From contig JAQFVV010000012.1 of the NCBI GenBank assembly GCA_028023455.1, positions 7,724,499 to 7,788,498 on the forward strand: a stretch of 64,000 bases of DNA, read 5' to 3'. The DNA is from Epiperipatus broadwayi (Eukaryota; Onychophora; Udeonychophora; Euonychophora; Peripatidae). Every line of letters starts with the position of its first letter. Positions within the stretch are counted from its first letter, which is position 1. A program made the position numbers and the translations under genes. The notes beneath the pieces were generated by a model that worked only from the letters and a program-made list of their open reading frames with translations, was not told where the DNA came from and did not search any database. Of this stretch, positions 14,317-25,370 are shown piece by piece.

Positions 14317-16225
14317 ATGAAGGTTATTACCTCTCCTTCCTTAAATATAATAATATGGAGGGGAAGAAAAAATTATCTGCTTTTTAAAATAAAAAAAGAA
14401 AGGCTACAAAAGGAAAAAAATAAACAAAAACAATATGGAGCATTTTATGACTTTATAAAAAAATCTTCAAATGAAGAGGATTCATGTGATGAATGTGAAC
14501 AATGTTCATGTAATGCTGAAGAAAAGGAACAACCCACTGAAGTTTTTAATGAAGAATAGCCAAATGAAAATTTCAATGAAATAACGGCCCAATAAGGATT
14601 TCAACAAAGAACAAAATTTTTCAATTTATGAACTAGAAGATCTATCTATTTGGTCTAAATTTACTGATAAACTTTAATGACTTATTTTGGTTGAATATGG
14701 ACCTATTCGAAAGAACATATTCTATCCTGGAATTCTGAAGGAAGAAAGTTTAATAATATGTATTATAAAAAAGAAGGAAAATGATGAATTAGTGCATAAG
14801 TCATGGCTAATTTACTCAGTTTCAAAAGATAGGGTTTTCTGCTTTTATTGTAAATTATTTTGTCCAACAGATCATATAAATTCTGCATCAAATTTTGTAT
14901 CACGTGGTTATAATAAATAGAGAAATTTATCTCATACACTTCAGATACATGAAAAAAGTTTTGTTCACACACCATGTATGAAAATGTAGTGACAGACAAT
15001 AAGATCATTGATGCAGAAAATCAAAAACTTGTGAAATTTAGCGAAAAATGTTGGTTAGACATATTTGTAAGAATAATTGAAATAGGAAAATATCTTGCTT
15101 CATAATGTTTACCTCTATGTGGTACTTCAGAAAAACTATATTATAAGAAAAAATAATGGTACTTTTTGAAATTAAAAAAATTATTTGCTATATTTGATTA
15201 GATTATTGAGATTCACATAAACAGAATGCTGAATTCCAAATATAAGATCAATTACTTGAACACAGACATACAAAAAGAAGTTTTTTAATTTCTGAGTAAT
15301 ACTCTCACAGATAAAATTTTGTCATCTATTAGATTGGCTATGTATTTTTCTATTATACTAGATTATACTCTAGATAGAAGTCACACTAACCAAATGACAG
15401 CTATCATTAGATATGTTTCATGCAATGAAAAAAATATCTATTGAAAAGCATTTTTGGGGATTTTTAGCAATTGAGAATCCCACAGGTGAAACTTTATATA
15501 ATGTAATAATTAACAAGCTGCAAAATTAGTATTTAGATATACAAAATATAAAGAGCAATGGTATGACAATGGGGCTAATATGAAAGGAAAGAAAAGTGAC
15601 CTGCAGAAATTAATTTTAAATCAAAATCCCAGAGCTGTTTTTGTACCATGCACAGCTCACAATAAAAATTTAGTAGTTAATGATGCCGAAAAAGTAAATT
15701 CAAAAACCATATTTTTTTTTTGGAATCATACAAGCATTTTATAATTTTTTTGCACTACCTAAAGACTATTTTAAAAAGCACTTTATGTTATTAATGTTAA
15801 AATCACTTTCAGATACTTGATGGAAAACTTGTAGCACTGAGACATCATGAAAAGAGAAATACATGATGTTTTGTTTGAAATATTCATCTGATGTCAATTT
15901 TGACCAAGAAAGTAAACATGAAATTTAGTTATAATGTACTAAATTAAAAGATTATCACTTTCTATGTTCTTTTGTTTTATGGTATGCATATTACATTCTA
16001 TTAATCCAGTTAGTCAAATGTTGCAAAATCCTCAAACAAATATTTCACAGCATTGATAAACATTAAAAAATCTAAAACAAGTTTTTAGTAATTACCATAT
16101 AGATGTTTCTTACATTTACTTTCTTCAACCATCTAAAAATTTATTTGCTGATTTAGGACAGCCATACTTCAAACTAATATTGTAGTAAAAAGCAGGAAAA
16201 ATGGTAAAATATTTTATTATTATGA
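14317..16225 (+). pseudogene. hAT transposase pseudogene (ZMYM1/Tip100-like), N-terminal part
   Basis: Successive broken + frames match the ZMYM1-like hAT family. There is a lysine-rich N-terminus leading into a GAFYDFIKK motif (14400-14470). A TTF-type zinc-finger region follows at about 14690-14920, with WLIYSVSKDRVFCFYCKLF and then an LSHTLQIHEKS block just beyond a frameshift. The catalytic domain is still readable at 15060-15800, including a YDNGANMKGK block near 15570 and the PRAVFVPCTAHNKNLVVND block at 15630-15690. The part up to 16225 corresponds to the segment before the C-terminal dimerisation domain. The gene then stops because a LINE is inserted; it resumes at 21655. Numerous stops and indels make it dead. 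I could not find intact hAT terminal repeats. Confidence 0.8.
16209..16225. repeat. Left 17-bp target-site duplication of the LINE
   Basis: The sequence ATATTTTATTATTATGA here is repeated without mismatch at 21638-21654. The two copies bracket the LINE and lie at the point where the hAT transposase frame is broken and later resumes. Confidence 0.85.
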
Positions 16226-16442
16226 TAGCCAACTTTTTCCAACCTTTATATGTAGAAGTGATTTTGGTCGCATGTATGCTAAAAGTCTCCTGCTATTATT
16301 AATATTTTTACTTGCCAACTCCATTAGGAAAGGTAATTTAAAAATTTATTTATTTTTTAAAGTAAAAAATTTATATACATATCATAAAAATTTGCAATTC
16401 TTCGTTGTGCGGCTGTGAAAAACAAACACTTAGATTACGTAA

Positions 16443-18062
16443 ATGGCTGACGTGAGTGAAAAAGCTAACGTAAAAAATAATGTCACTTTAATAGAAAAAA
16501 AAACTTTCGCTGATATTGCGAAAAAAAAACACAACAGAAACTACAAGCATAATTTTTAATCCCTCTTCCCAAAGATTTAGAAGATCTACCACTAGTGATA
16601 TCGAAAGTTTAGATTTGCAAAATCAAAATGGAGAAGGAACACAATTTCCCCCTTCTGTAATATGGAATGCTGATATGCTAGATAGCATTTCTGAGAAATT
16701 CCACAACACAATTCCTAATGGTCTTTTTAACACTTTCCATCGTTTTTTCACAGATTGTTCAATAGTTTTATCAGCCACAGATATTAATTGTTCTTTGTAT
16801 AAATTCCCAAGAGCGTTACTATATGAAGCACTCACTCTGCACAATCTATGGGACAGTGTTCTACGCTTAGCTGATCATCCTAATCAAAGATACCTCATCA
16901 TAGAATTTCATGATCCAAACCAAAAAAATATATTTAAAATGAAGATCAAAACACTGGATCATTTTGCTCTGATTGCTGTAGACGAAAACAAACAGACATA
17001 TATAACTGGCTTGTTGAAAAATACATACCTAGGCTACTCCATACAGGATTTTAAAAAATTAATGGAGCCATTTGGGAAGGTTGTCTCATTGCAAACAGTT
17101 TACCTAAAAGACACTCCAGTTCCAATATACAGCAATAGCTATGAATTTAAAGTCAAGCTAAATAAAAACATTGATCCAACCACTATACCTACTCAGATTA
17201 CAGACCAAGAAGCAACACTTTGCCTATATATAAGGGGGTTGAAGCCACAATGTTTCTCTTGTCACCAGCATGGACATCTAGCAATAAACTGCACAACAAC
17301 TCAATGCTTACAATGTAATCAGGTGGGTAAACATACACCTAAATGCATTCATAATAAAAACCAAGACAATAGTGATAAAACATCTAATCCACACATAACC
17401 TCTCCCACAAATGAAGATGCTTCACCAATTGAACTCTCCATTGAGCAGACTAATCAAGTCCTCAGCACAACCATTAACATCAGCAGCAAAACTTCTCAGG
17501 CTGATAATAATGAAACTCTCACCTCATCAGCCAAACCATGTAAAGAGTTAGATCCAACTCATATAGCTAAGGTACCACACTCAATTATTCACAATGACAA
17601 TATCAGCCAATTTTCACCTATAATAAATAAGACCAGCATAGATGTTATGGATACACTGACACCACCATTACCAACAATTGAAAGCTGTGACACAGACTAC
17701 ACTGCCAAAAGAAAACCTGGGCGACCATGAAAAGATCAAGGTAATAAAAAAATAAAAACACTTGATACCGAAATTAACCAAACATGTTCCACTAATAACA
17801 GCATTCATAACCCAGAATTCTGTAACCCCCACTTAACAGACACTCAACAAACACAGGAAGCTCTAACTGAGCCAAAAAAATTTCATCTTTCACTTACCAA
17901 AGTCTCAAATTCAAGCAATGAATCAAAAACAAACCCTGAAGATAAACATATATACACTAGTATACCAACAAATATTACACATTCTCTGAAAAAAAAAGTA
18001 ATGCAAACAAACCATCTCTTAAATATTTTGATGCCCTAGATGTCAACCCTGAAAATTTTTAA
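16443..18062 (+). pseudogene. LINE ORF1, gag-like nucleic-acid-binding protein (broken)
   Basis: The likely start is the ATG at 16443, whose first residues (MADVSEKANVK, then TFADIAKK) look like a typical LINE ORF1 start. The frame shifts in an A9 run at 16521-16529, one base too long, and continues as the 404-codon open frame ending at 17730. A middle domain of RNA-recognition type is followed by two zinc knuckles: CFSCHQHGHLAINC (CX2CX4HX4C) and CLQCNQVGKHTPKC (CX2CX5HX3C, atypical spacing). A basic KRKPGRP motif resembling an AT-hook ends at an in-frame TGA (17728-17730). Beyond it the frame stays open, shifts again in the A9 run 17989-17997 (one base short) and ends at TAA 18060-18062 with KPSLKYFDALDVNPENF. 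The protein would coat LINE RNA. The stop fits a CGA-to-TGA change. Confidence 0.8.
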
Positions 18063-18201
18063 TTTTGAGTTGTAGCTGATTTTTTTTTTCTGCATACAAT
18101 ACTTTTTCTAAATCTTATAAACAAGGCAACAAATGAAATCACAATCCAGTCGATTTAAACATATACTTTAAATATTTTTTTTTTCTACATTTACTTTCAA
18201 C

Positions 18202-21200
18202 ATGAAAATAAAGATAGGAGCTTTCAATGTTCGAGGTCTAAACTCGATTAAAAAAAACTTCCAGCTAAGTAAATGGATTCAATTTACACAGCCACACATC
18301 CTGGGTCTGCTGGAAACGAAAATATATAGTGGTTCTCAGATTGACCCCACAACCTTTTTAAGGACCCAAGGTTTTTCCACTTGTTCACGAGATTCATCAT
18401 CACCTTCAGGAGGCAATGGCCTGGTCATCACAAGAAGCTGCCATTTTTCATCCTTTAAAATTTTATATATCGACTCAAACCTACTTATAGTCACTTTTCA
18501 TCACCATACTGTTGCACTCAACATAATTTTTGTTTACATACCTCCTGGACCAGCTGTCATCTCAAGATTACTGCTTACCATCAACTCACTACTATCATCA
18601 ACCTCTTACCCAGTTATCTTAATGGGTGATTTTAACATGAGTTATCACACTTTTGTTTCAAAGTGGCTACATCAACTTGCAATACCACTAATGAGTGCTG
18701 AAGGTTTCTTACCACCCAACTCCATCTCTTTCTACAACAGTCATTACACCTCACTTATTGACCTGTGTTTTTATTCACCCATGCTTCATCACTTAATTAA
18801 GTTAACACTTAATCCCTCACCTTTCTCTGATCATTCTAGCCAAATGCTTGAACTCAATCTAAGTACAATGCAAACATCAACAATTCAACTTCATAAAACA
18901 ATAAGAATAATTCTTCCTGCACACACTTCTGAATTTTTGTACTCTGAAACATATATTATGTTATTTAAACTTAGCACTATGCAACTTGATCCTGTTCAAT
19001 GGTACATTTCTTTTATCAACATTCTGTCATTTAATATAAATCATATTACCCAAACCACACCACCACCCTCAAGACTCCTAACTTTGGCCGATGAGCTACA
19101 TAAAAGAATCACCATGTGTAAATCTGCTCCAGATTCCTACGCACATATAAAAAGATTTACACAAATATATAATGACACCTGCAACACTCTAAAAGAGTAC
19201 CTTGCCATAAAAAAGAAAAAAATCTGTCTAACAAAACAACACACCTGGACACGAGGGTATATTAGATGGGCTCTGGGATATCCTTCTACTGTCAGAGTTC
19301 CACAAGCACTTGAAACCAATGGTGTTACCAAAGCCGGACACAATATGATAGAGCCAATATACAAATACTTCAAACAAAAGCTGCAGTCACATTGTGCCTT
19401 CACACCACCTGAAAATCTATTTGGCCAACCAGAGTTAGATAAACCTTTCCATGCTACTGATTTCTTGCTGAAGCTAACCACAATTCCAAACTCTTGTCAT
19501 CCAGGGCCACATGGAATCCCCAAATTTGTATTTTCACATCTCAGTCAGTTTACCACCACATATCTATGTGATTTAGCAAATTATCTATCACAAAGGCTGT
19601 TTAACATAAAAGATCTATATCCAATCTCCTTAGTTCCATTCATCAAAAATCAAGCTTTAATATCCAATCTATCTAATCTGCGACCAATCTCCATGAGCCC
19701 CCTTGGTATTAAAATTCTGGAAAAGGTGCTAAAAGATAAAATCGAACCATATCTCCTCCCTCTATTATCACCAATGCAACATGCAAAAAAGGCTCCTCAA
19801 CAGGCCAAGCTGCCCTCATTTTCAAAACCATTGTAAACTCAGTTAGAGAGCAGAAAAAGTATGCTCCCATGGCTGTTCAAATTGACATTGAGGCTGCTTT
19901 TGACTCAGTCCCTATTGAAATTTTAATTGAAACACTTGCAGACACCAAAATACCATGCAATCTCTTATACCTACTAACCAATCTACTCCTTAGTCATGAA
20001 ATCCATATTACAATTAATGGTAGAACATCACCTTCCTTCTCTCCCCACCAATCCATACCTCAAGGATCTCCACTCAGTTCATTATTATTTATGTTCTACA
20101 TTAACCCTCTCATAAACAAAATACAACAAAAATTACAAGGAATCCAAATTCCACACACTGGACAATATATACCATGTATTGCATACATGGATGATTTTAC
20201 TGTTTTTCTTACATCCAAAAAACAACTACCTACTCTGGAAAAAATACTTAATGAATACACCCTCAAATATAAACTCAAAATCAATATTAACAAAACATCA
20301 GCTTGGTCTCTTTACACTGGCAAGATAAATACACAAGTTTATCATGGGAAACCAACTAATTTCCTTGGTTTTCCTTTCTACCTAGGGCCCTCTGCAATGA
20401 GACAAAATATACAAAAAAAACTGAAAGATGATGCTGAACGTACAACCACTTCTCTCTCCAAAACCTACCTTTCACTATATGCAAAAGTATGCCTATTCAA
20501 TCAGCTTGTAACTACAAAAATAACCTATTACTCACCAATCATAAATTTCACTAAATCTTTCACGTCGTCCATTTACTCACTCTGCAGCAAGCTATTATGG
20601 TGCAGAAAAGTAGTCTCCATCTCTGTAAAACAACTTAGTCTTCCAACAACTAGAAATGGATTAGGTCTTCACTCCATACAAATTTTTCACAAACAAAAAA
20701 GTATTAATCTCCTAGCTGCACTGATAAGAAGTTTTCCAGCCCTTGAATGCATTCTTCAAATAACACCCACAGACCGACCACCACCTTCACATGGATATTT
20801 GTCTTTGCTCGTAAACCAACTTCAAAGCATTTATGATCAGGTGTCTTTTTTGGGTGTTGGTAGATACACCTATTGGACTATTTATAATATGCTATACCCA
20901 GACATAACAACATATCCTCACTCACCCATGCTAAATATGAACAATAGTCTTTTGATGCAGCGATTTAAAAAGTGGTCAATGGAACCCAAATTTTTTGACT
21001 TTCTTTTAAAGGTAAATCTTCATGCTCTACCTACCTCCTACTTCCTTAAATACCGCAGATTTTACAACAAAATTGATGCTGTTTGTTCCCTGTGCCACAG
21101 GGAAGAAGAAACACAACAGCACCTATTTCACACCTGCATAGGCCTAACAAATACCTGAGAAATTATGATTAACACATATAGACAAAATAACATCACACTT

Positions 21201-21425
21201 GATAACCTATTAGAGATACTCAGTAAAGGCTCAATACCAGCAGCTCGTGCAGCAACTTTTTGTTTATATAGTTTCTGGTGCACCAGATGTACTTTCTGCC
21301 TTGGAGACAATACCACAAAGCACCCAGCCACATTCTCAAAGAAGCTCGAACAATTAAAGGCCAGAGATGGCAAAATTGCACACCCAGATATATTTGCTGC
21401 TACATGGTCACTATTAAAAACTTGA
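18202..21425 (+). pseudogene. LINE ORF2, endonuclease and reverse transcriptase (broken)
   Basis: It starts at ATG 18202. Residues 1-230 are an exonuclease-endonuclease-phosphatase domain: FNVRGLNS, LLETK, the catalytic GDFNMSYH and the final SDHSSQ. After a linker the reverse transcriptase begins near 19500 (PGPHGIPKFVF, then RPISMSPLGIKILEKVL). A one-base indel in the A6 run 19785-19790 shifts the frame; the next frame continues with GSSTGQAAL, QIDIEAAFDS, the QGSPLSS block and the catalytic AYMDDF near 20185 (YMDD rather than the commoner YADD). The C-terminus has a CX2CX8HX4C zinc motif (CSLCHREEETQQHLFHTC). An in-frame TGA at 21156-21158 interrupts the tail, which stays open to 21425. 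It would nick target DNA and copy the LINE RNA. Dead as read, but only two lesions separate it from a complete frame. Confidence 0.88.
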
Positions 21426-21616
21426 AACAAATCATAACCTAAAAAAACAAATTATGACTTTTCTGTAACAAGAACAACTATTTTGTTGTTGCTTGTTTAA
21501 CATATCCCTTTCTTTAGTTATTCTTTCTGTTTGCTCTAAAGCTATATAGTTTTAAACCATGTATTTTCAACAATATAACTTTGGTTAACAACAAATTCAT
21601 GTAATCTAATTCGTAC

Positions 21617-21622
21617 AATAAA
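21617..21622 (+). promoter_or_regulatory. Polyadenylation signal in LINE 3' UTR
   Basis: AATAAA lies 15 bp before the 3' end of the element as defined by the TSD, the expected place for a LINE polyadenylation signal. Confidence 0.5.
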
Positions 21623-21637
21623 GTATATTATTGAAAC

Positions 21638-21654
21638 ATATTTTATTATTATGA
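21638..21654. repeat. Right 17-bp target-site duplication of the LINE
   Basis: Identical to 16209-16225. The hAT transposase frame resumes directly after it. Confidence 0.85.
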
Positions 21655-22259
21655 ACATCAAGACAAAGGATCTCAAACACTTAAAGATAAATTCAGAATA
21701 AACTTCTTTTTCACAATATTAGATATGCCATTTGCATCTTAATGATAAATTTATATGAATGAATATCCTCAACAAACAATTTGAATTTTTGTCAAGTATA
21801 ATAAATAAACTGGTGAAGCTGATTTAGAAAAACTTAAAAAAGAATGTTTCAATCTACAAATTCAATGGAACAAATTCATTAGAGCAATAATAACAATGAT
21901 AAAGACATAAATGGAGAGGAATTGTATGAAGAACTATGTCTGTTCAAAAATTTATTTTCAAGTGAATTACCTCAATTAAAAAATCCATTTCATGTTCTAA
22001 CTTATATTCAAGAAAACGATTTGACCATTTTTTCCCAAATTTGAGAATATCATTAAGAATAGTAATAACTCCCCTACAAGTATATTTATTGGGGAGGGAT
22101 CATTTTGGAAGTTTAAAAATTGTAAAAAATTATTTACGTTCGGCAATGTCACAAAATCGGCCGGTAAATTTGTCAGTGATTGCTATAGAGAAAGCTCTAA
22201 ATATTGATGATATTGTATCTCAATTTAGTCCCGTAAAAGCTCGTAAAGTAAATTTATAA
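21655..22259 (+). pseudogene. hAT transposase pseudogene, C-terminal part (hATC dimerisation region)
   Basis: Right after the LINE the + strand reads KDKFRINFFFTILDMPFAS (about 21683-21740) and then, through frameshifts, a dimerisation-domain end: FPNLRISLRIVITPL, then FGSLKIVKNYLRSAMSQNR, IEKALNIDDIV and KARKVNL before the TAA at 22257-22259. This order is characteristic of the C-terminus of ZMYM1-like hAT transposases, whose hATC domain mediates dimerisation. It completes the fragment at 14317-16225: excising the LINE and one TSD copy rejoins the two halves in the correct domain order with no obvious loss. An alternative, that two unrelated hAT relics flank the LINE, is unlikely given the TSD and the domain continuity. 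Confidence 0.82.
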
Positions 22260-24218
22260 TTATGTAATCAATTTTTTTCGTTATCATCTTTAATAAAACA
22301 TTAAAATTCATAAAAAATTCACGTAGAATTTTTTTTTTTTGGGGGGGGGGATTACCGTTTTGCATAAAAGCACTGACGACCCTTCCTTCGGCGTTGTTTA
22401 TATTGATAGTAATTGCCATCGCCATAATAAATAGACCTTTTATTGTGATTACCGAAAGCTTTTATACTATATCCAAGTACAGTATTCTAAAAGAAATTCC
22501 AGATGTTTACATAAATAAAAAAATATTTGATATATAAATTTAGCAAGTTTGTTATATAAAATTGATTCGCAGTATAAAGCAAGCCACAAACTCATTATAA
22601 AAAGAAAGTACGTGAACTTTAGTTTCAGATTAAGAAGTACGATATGATTAAAGGAAAATAAAAATTACTTCAATAGCGTTAAATAGCTTCTATTATTAAA
22701 TTTTCGTCTTGCTGAAGATGTTCCAAGATTAAAAAAAAAAAAAATCTTACGGCAAAATTCCTGACCTAGATATCTATATAAAACTAATTATTAATCCAAT
22801 TAATTGAGAAAAAAAACCTTTTAATTTCAGCTATAAAAAACGAGAGAAAGAAATGGTGTGATTTATTAAATAGTTGAGCAATTCAGAGTTGTTAAAAGTT
22901 TTAAGTGCATATCAGTCAAATAAGGTAAATTGCCGAAACTGATTACTAATGGAGATTTTGCTGACGTAAAATTGCTAAAAAACATGGCTTTTATTTCATC
23001 ATTTACTATTTATATATATATAAGATCAATAAATAAACTTCTTGAAGTTTAGTGATAATAATTCAAACTCCTTGAAGTTTCTTAAGAGATTATCAAAGAC
23101 ATTTTTGACAAGAAAAAGAATAAAACTTGCTAATAGTAATTAAAAAAAAAAAAAAATCGTTAAAGGTAAAAAAAAACTAATGCAGTGAGAATATTGTAAT
23201 TATATTTCTTAAATTGTTGTTTTTTATTATTTATATTTAACAATTAAAAGTTTTGTTTTTTGTATGCGCTAAAACTTGCAAGGGTGCAGCTCTAGGCTAT
23301 TTTCATTGCTGGAAGTTGTAATTATCATCTCTATTCATCATATACCCATCTGAGATAAATAAAAAGAACCCCACTTGATAGATCTTAAAAAAAAAAAAAG
23401 AGGATCTATTGTACTACAAACACTAATGGGGACAGTGAGATCAGTTGGAACAATTTAATTAATTTCAGAAATTTGTTCATTATATCATCAATTTGTTACA
23501 GCTTAAATTGAAATACGTTTATTTAAGGATAATCCATTGGAGGCTTATCAATCTAGACCAGAGCTGAACAAGCTATTGATGCATACTTCAGATGTTTTTC
23601 ATTGTAGGATTAATACGATGCATTCGACTTCTGATGATAAAAATTAAAAGTAAGCCTAAAAGGATTTTTATTCTGCAGTCATTTTGTGAATGTACCTTTG
23701 ACACTTTTTCAATCGGTATTGCAGTACTAATCAGAGCTAGACCATAAATAATTTTTAATGTTACTTTTTATGGTTGACATTCTTGACTTGACACATTCTG
23801 GTTTGTTTAGTCTTTCTAAACCTTGAAGTCTGCAAAAGCAAAACAAACTTTGAAATGTTCTTAAAAGTACCAGTGTTTAAACTTAAATATATATATATTT
23901 TAAATAGTACTGTATATAATTGTTATATTATGGGGGGAAAAAGCTAAATATTTTTTATTTACATTGTCATGTTTTGTATAAAAATTGAATAATATCACAA
24001 AAATTGTATGTTAGATTTGACCTCATGTGTTAAAAGATTCACACTTGGGTTATAAACATTGACCATTGGGATCTAGATCAAAGTTATCGTTCTAAACAAA
24101 CATTTAATTGAGCAAGAAAAATTCAAAAATATGAATGTGAAAATCCATATAAATTTAATTGCTATTAGATACTATATAATTAGATTTTCATGAAATCTAT
24201 AATTTATCTTTTAAAAGC
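22260..24218. other. Gene-free AT-rich DNA
   Basis: No gene is seen. A T12/G10 homopolymer junction lies near 22330-22350, possibly in the 3' flank of the hAT relic. The rest is AT-rich with a short TA tract near 23013 and several A runs. Confidence 0.5.
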
Positions 24219-24380
24219 ATTTCTGTAGTGTAATTTTCAGTACACCCCTCCCAAACAATGTAGGGATTGGTTTCTATCCACTTTTAATCTTATTGATGTG
24301 TGTAATCATAAACATATGAACAAAGATATGTGTCCCTACTTTGTGTGAGAGTGGTGTAATGAAAATCGCACTACAGAAAT
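24219..24380. repeat. Small fold-back (MITE-like) element
   Basis: The ends ATTTCTGTAGTG (24219) and CACTACAGAAAT (24369-24380) are perfect inverted repeats, extended imperfectly to about 50 bp (AATTTTCAGTACACC against its partner near 24345). A TGTAGGGATTGG / TCCCTACTTTGT pair sits further in. It encodes nothing. Part of the right arm reappears at 24685-24775. Confidence 0.6.
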
Positions 24381-24621
24381 ATTCATTTAGTGGATAATCT
24401 ACATTCTAATGAATGAGTAATAAAAATTAATATACTTCCAAGTAGTTGTGTCAGAGTAGTGAAGGCAATAAATTTGACACATCAGTTAAACTGTAGTAAC
24501 TTCCTATCTATATATACTGAACAATGATAAAGATATGTGTAAGAGATTGTGATCTGGACCAACTAATGATTGTTGGTTCAGCATGAAATGTGCATCTTGG
24601 GTTTCATATTTTTTGTTGTTG

Positions 24622-24775
24622 GTCATATATTTATGATTACATCCTCCATAATGTGTTAAAAGTAGATAAAAATCAATCTCTACCTTGCGTGAGAGTGGTA
24701 TAGTGAAAATTACATTATAGAAATATTCATTAATTGGATAATCTATAGTCTAATGAATGACTAATAAAAATTATT
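24622..24775. repeat. Diverged related copy of the 24219-24380 fold-back
   Basis: 24689-24775 repeats 24345-24430 in direct orientation (GTGAGAGTGGT, then GGATAATCTA and AATGAATGA). 24622-24722 is also an inverted match to 24223-24323. It looks like a second, diverged insertion or a tandem rearrangement of the same family. Confidence 0.5.
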
Positions 24776-25370
24776 TAATTTTACATATCCTAATTAAATT
24801 CATAAATAGTTTATTTCAGGGCTTTCACTTTCTTGCAATATAATGTTTAGCAGCTTCAGCATGTCTTATAATATCATGCAACTGAGATCTTTTCGTGTAT
24901 TCATTGAGCACATACTTTTGTGGCGTTAAATTCTTTTATAGAAATAGAGCTTGTACTAGGAAATTTAGTATAATTTTTTTTTCAAATAATAGTTTGGCTT
25001 TTTTGTAAATGATCATTTCATTGATATTTTCATTTTCCACATTCACAAGAAAAAGTTTCCACTTGTTTCATGATGTTATTATATAAATTGCTCAATATGG
25101 AAATCCCTTTTGTTATCTCTACTTTCATCTCATTTCTTTTAATTAATCCCATTAGCAACTAAGTTTTCATTTATGCTATAATGTCAAAGCATAAACTATT
25201 TTATCTGGAAATCCCTTTTGTTATCTACACACATTTTAATTTCCTATTTTTTTTTAAATGTATAGATCATTAATTAATTGATACCATATTATGGTTTTAT
25301 CTTTTATAAGCATTTTTCTTTCCATTTCAATATTGATTACTTTATGTTTTTCTGCTAATGATTAAAATTA
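24776..25370. other. Gene-free AT-rich DNA
   Basis: No gene or RT/endonuclease motif is visible upstream of the RTE copy, so that copy appears to lack its endonuclease domain. A short phrase, GGAAATCCCTTTTGTTATCT, occurs twice (about 25099 and 25207). Confidence 0.45.

Larger units (their letters stand above)
16226..21637 (+). mobile_element. Full-length APE-type non-LTR retrotransposon (LINE), two ORFs
   Basis: This 5412-bp element is bounded by a perfect 17-bp TSD. It has a 5' UTR of about 217 bp, ORF1 with gag-like zinc knuckles, an intergenic part of about 140 bp, ORF2 with an apurinic-type endonuclease and a reverse transcriptase, and a 3' UTR of about 210 bp holding AATAAA at 21617-21622. 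There is no long poly(A) tail; the last bases are GTATATTATTGAAAC. The ORF1 layout (conserved domain, two zinc knuckles) and the ORF2 C-terminal CCHC motif resemble the L1/Tx1-like group, but clade assignment needs a tree. It is inserted in the sense direction inside the hAT transposase pseudogene, so it is younger than that gene. It carries three frameshifts and two in-frame stops and cannot be active as it stands. Confidence 0.9.

Noticed and set aside
17728-17730. In-frame TGA in ORF1 (and 21156-21158 in ORF2) as programmed readthrough or selenocysteine
   Set aside because: The element also has frameshifts, no recoding structure is evident, and both codons are simply explained by CGA-to-TGA transitions.
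19137-19481. 114-codon - strand open frame
   Set aside because: It is a shadow of LINE ORF2 in the opposite strand.
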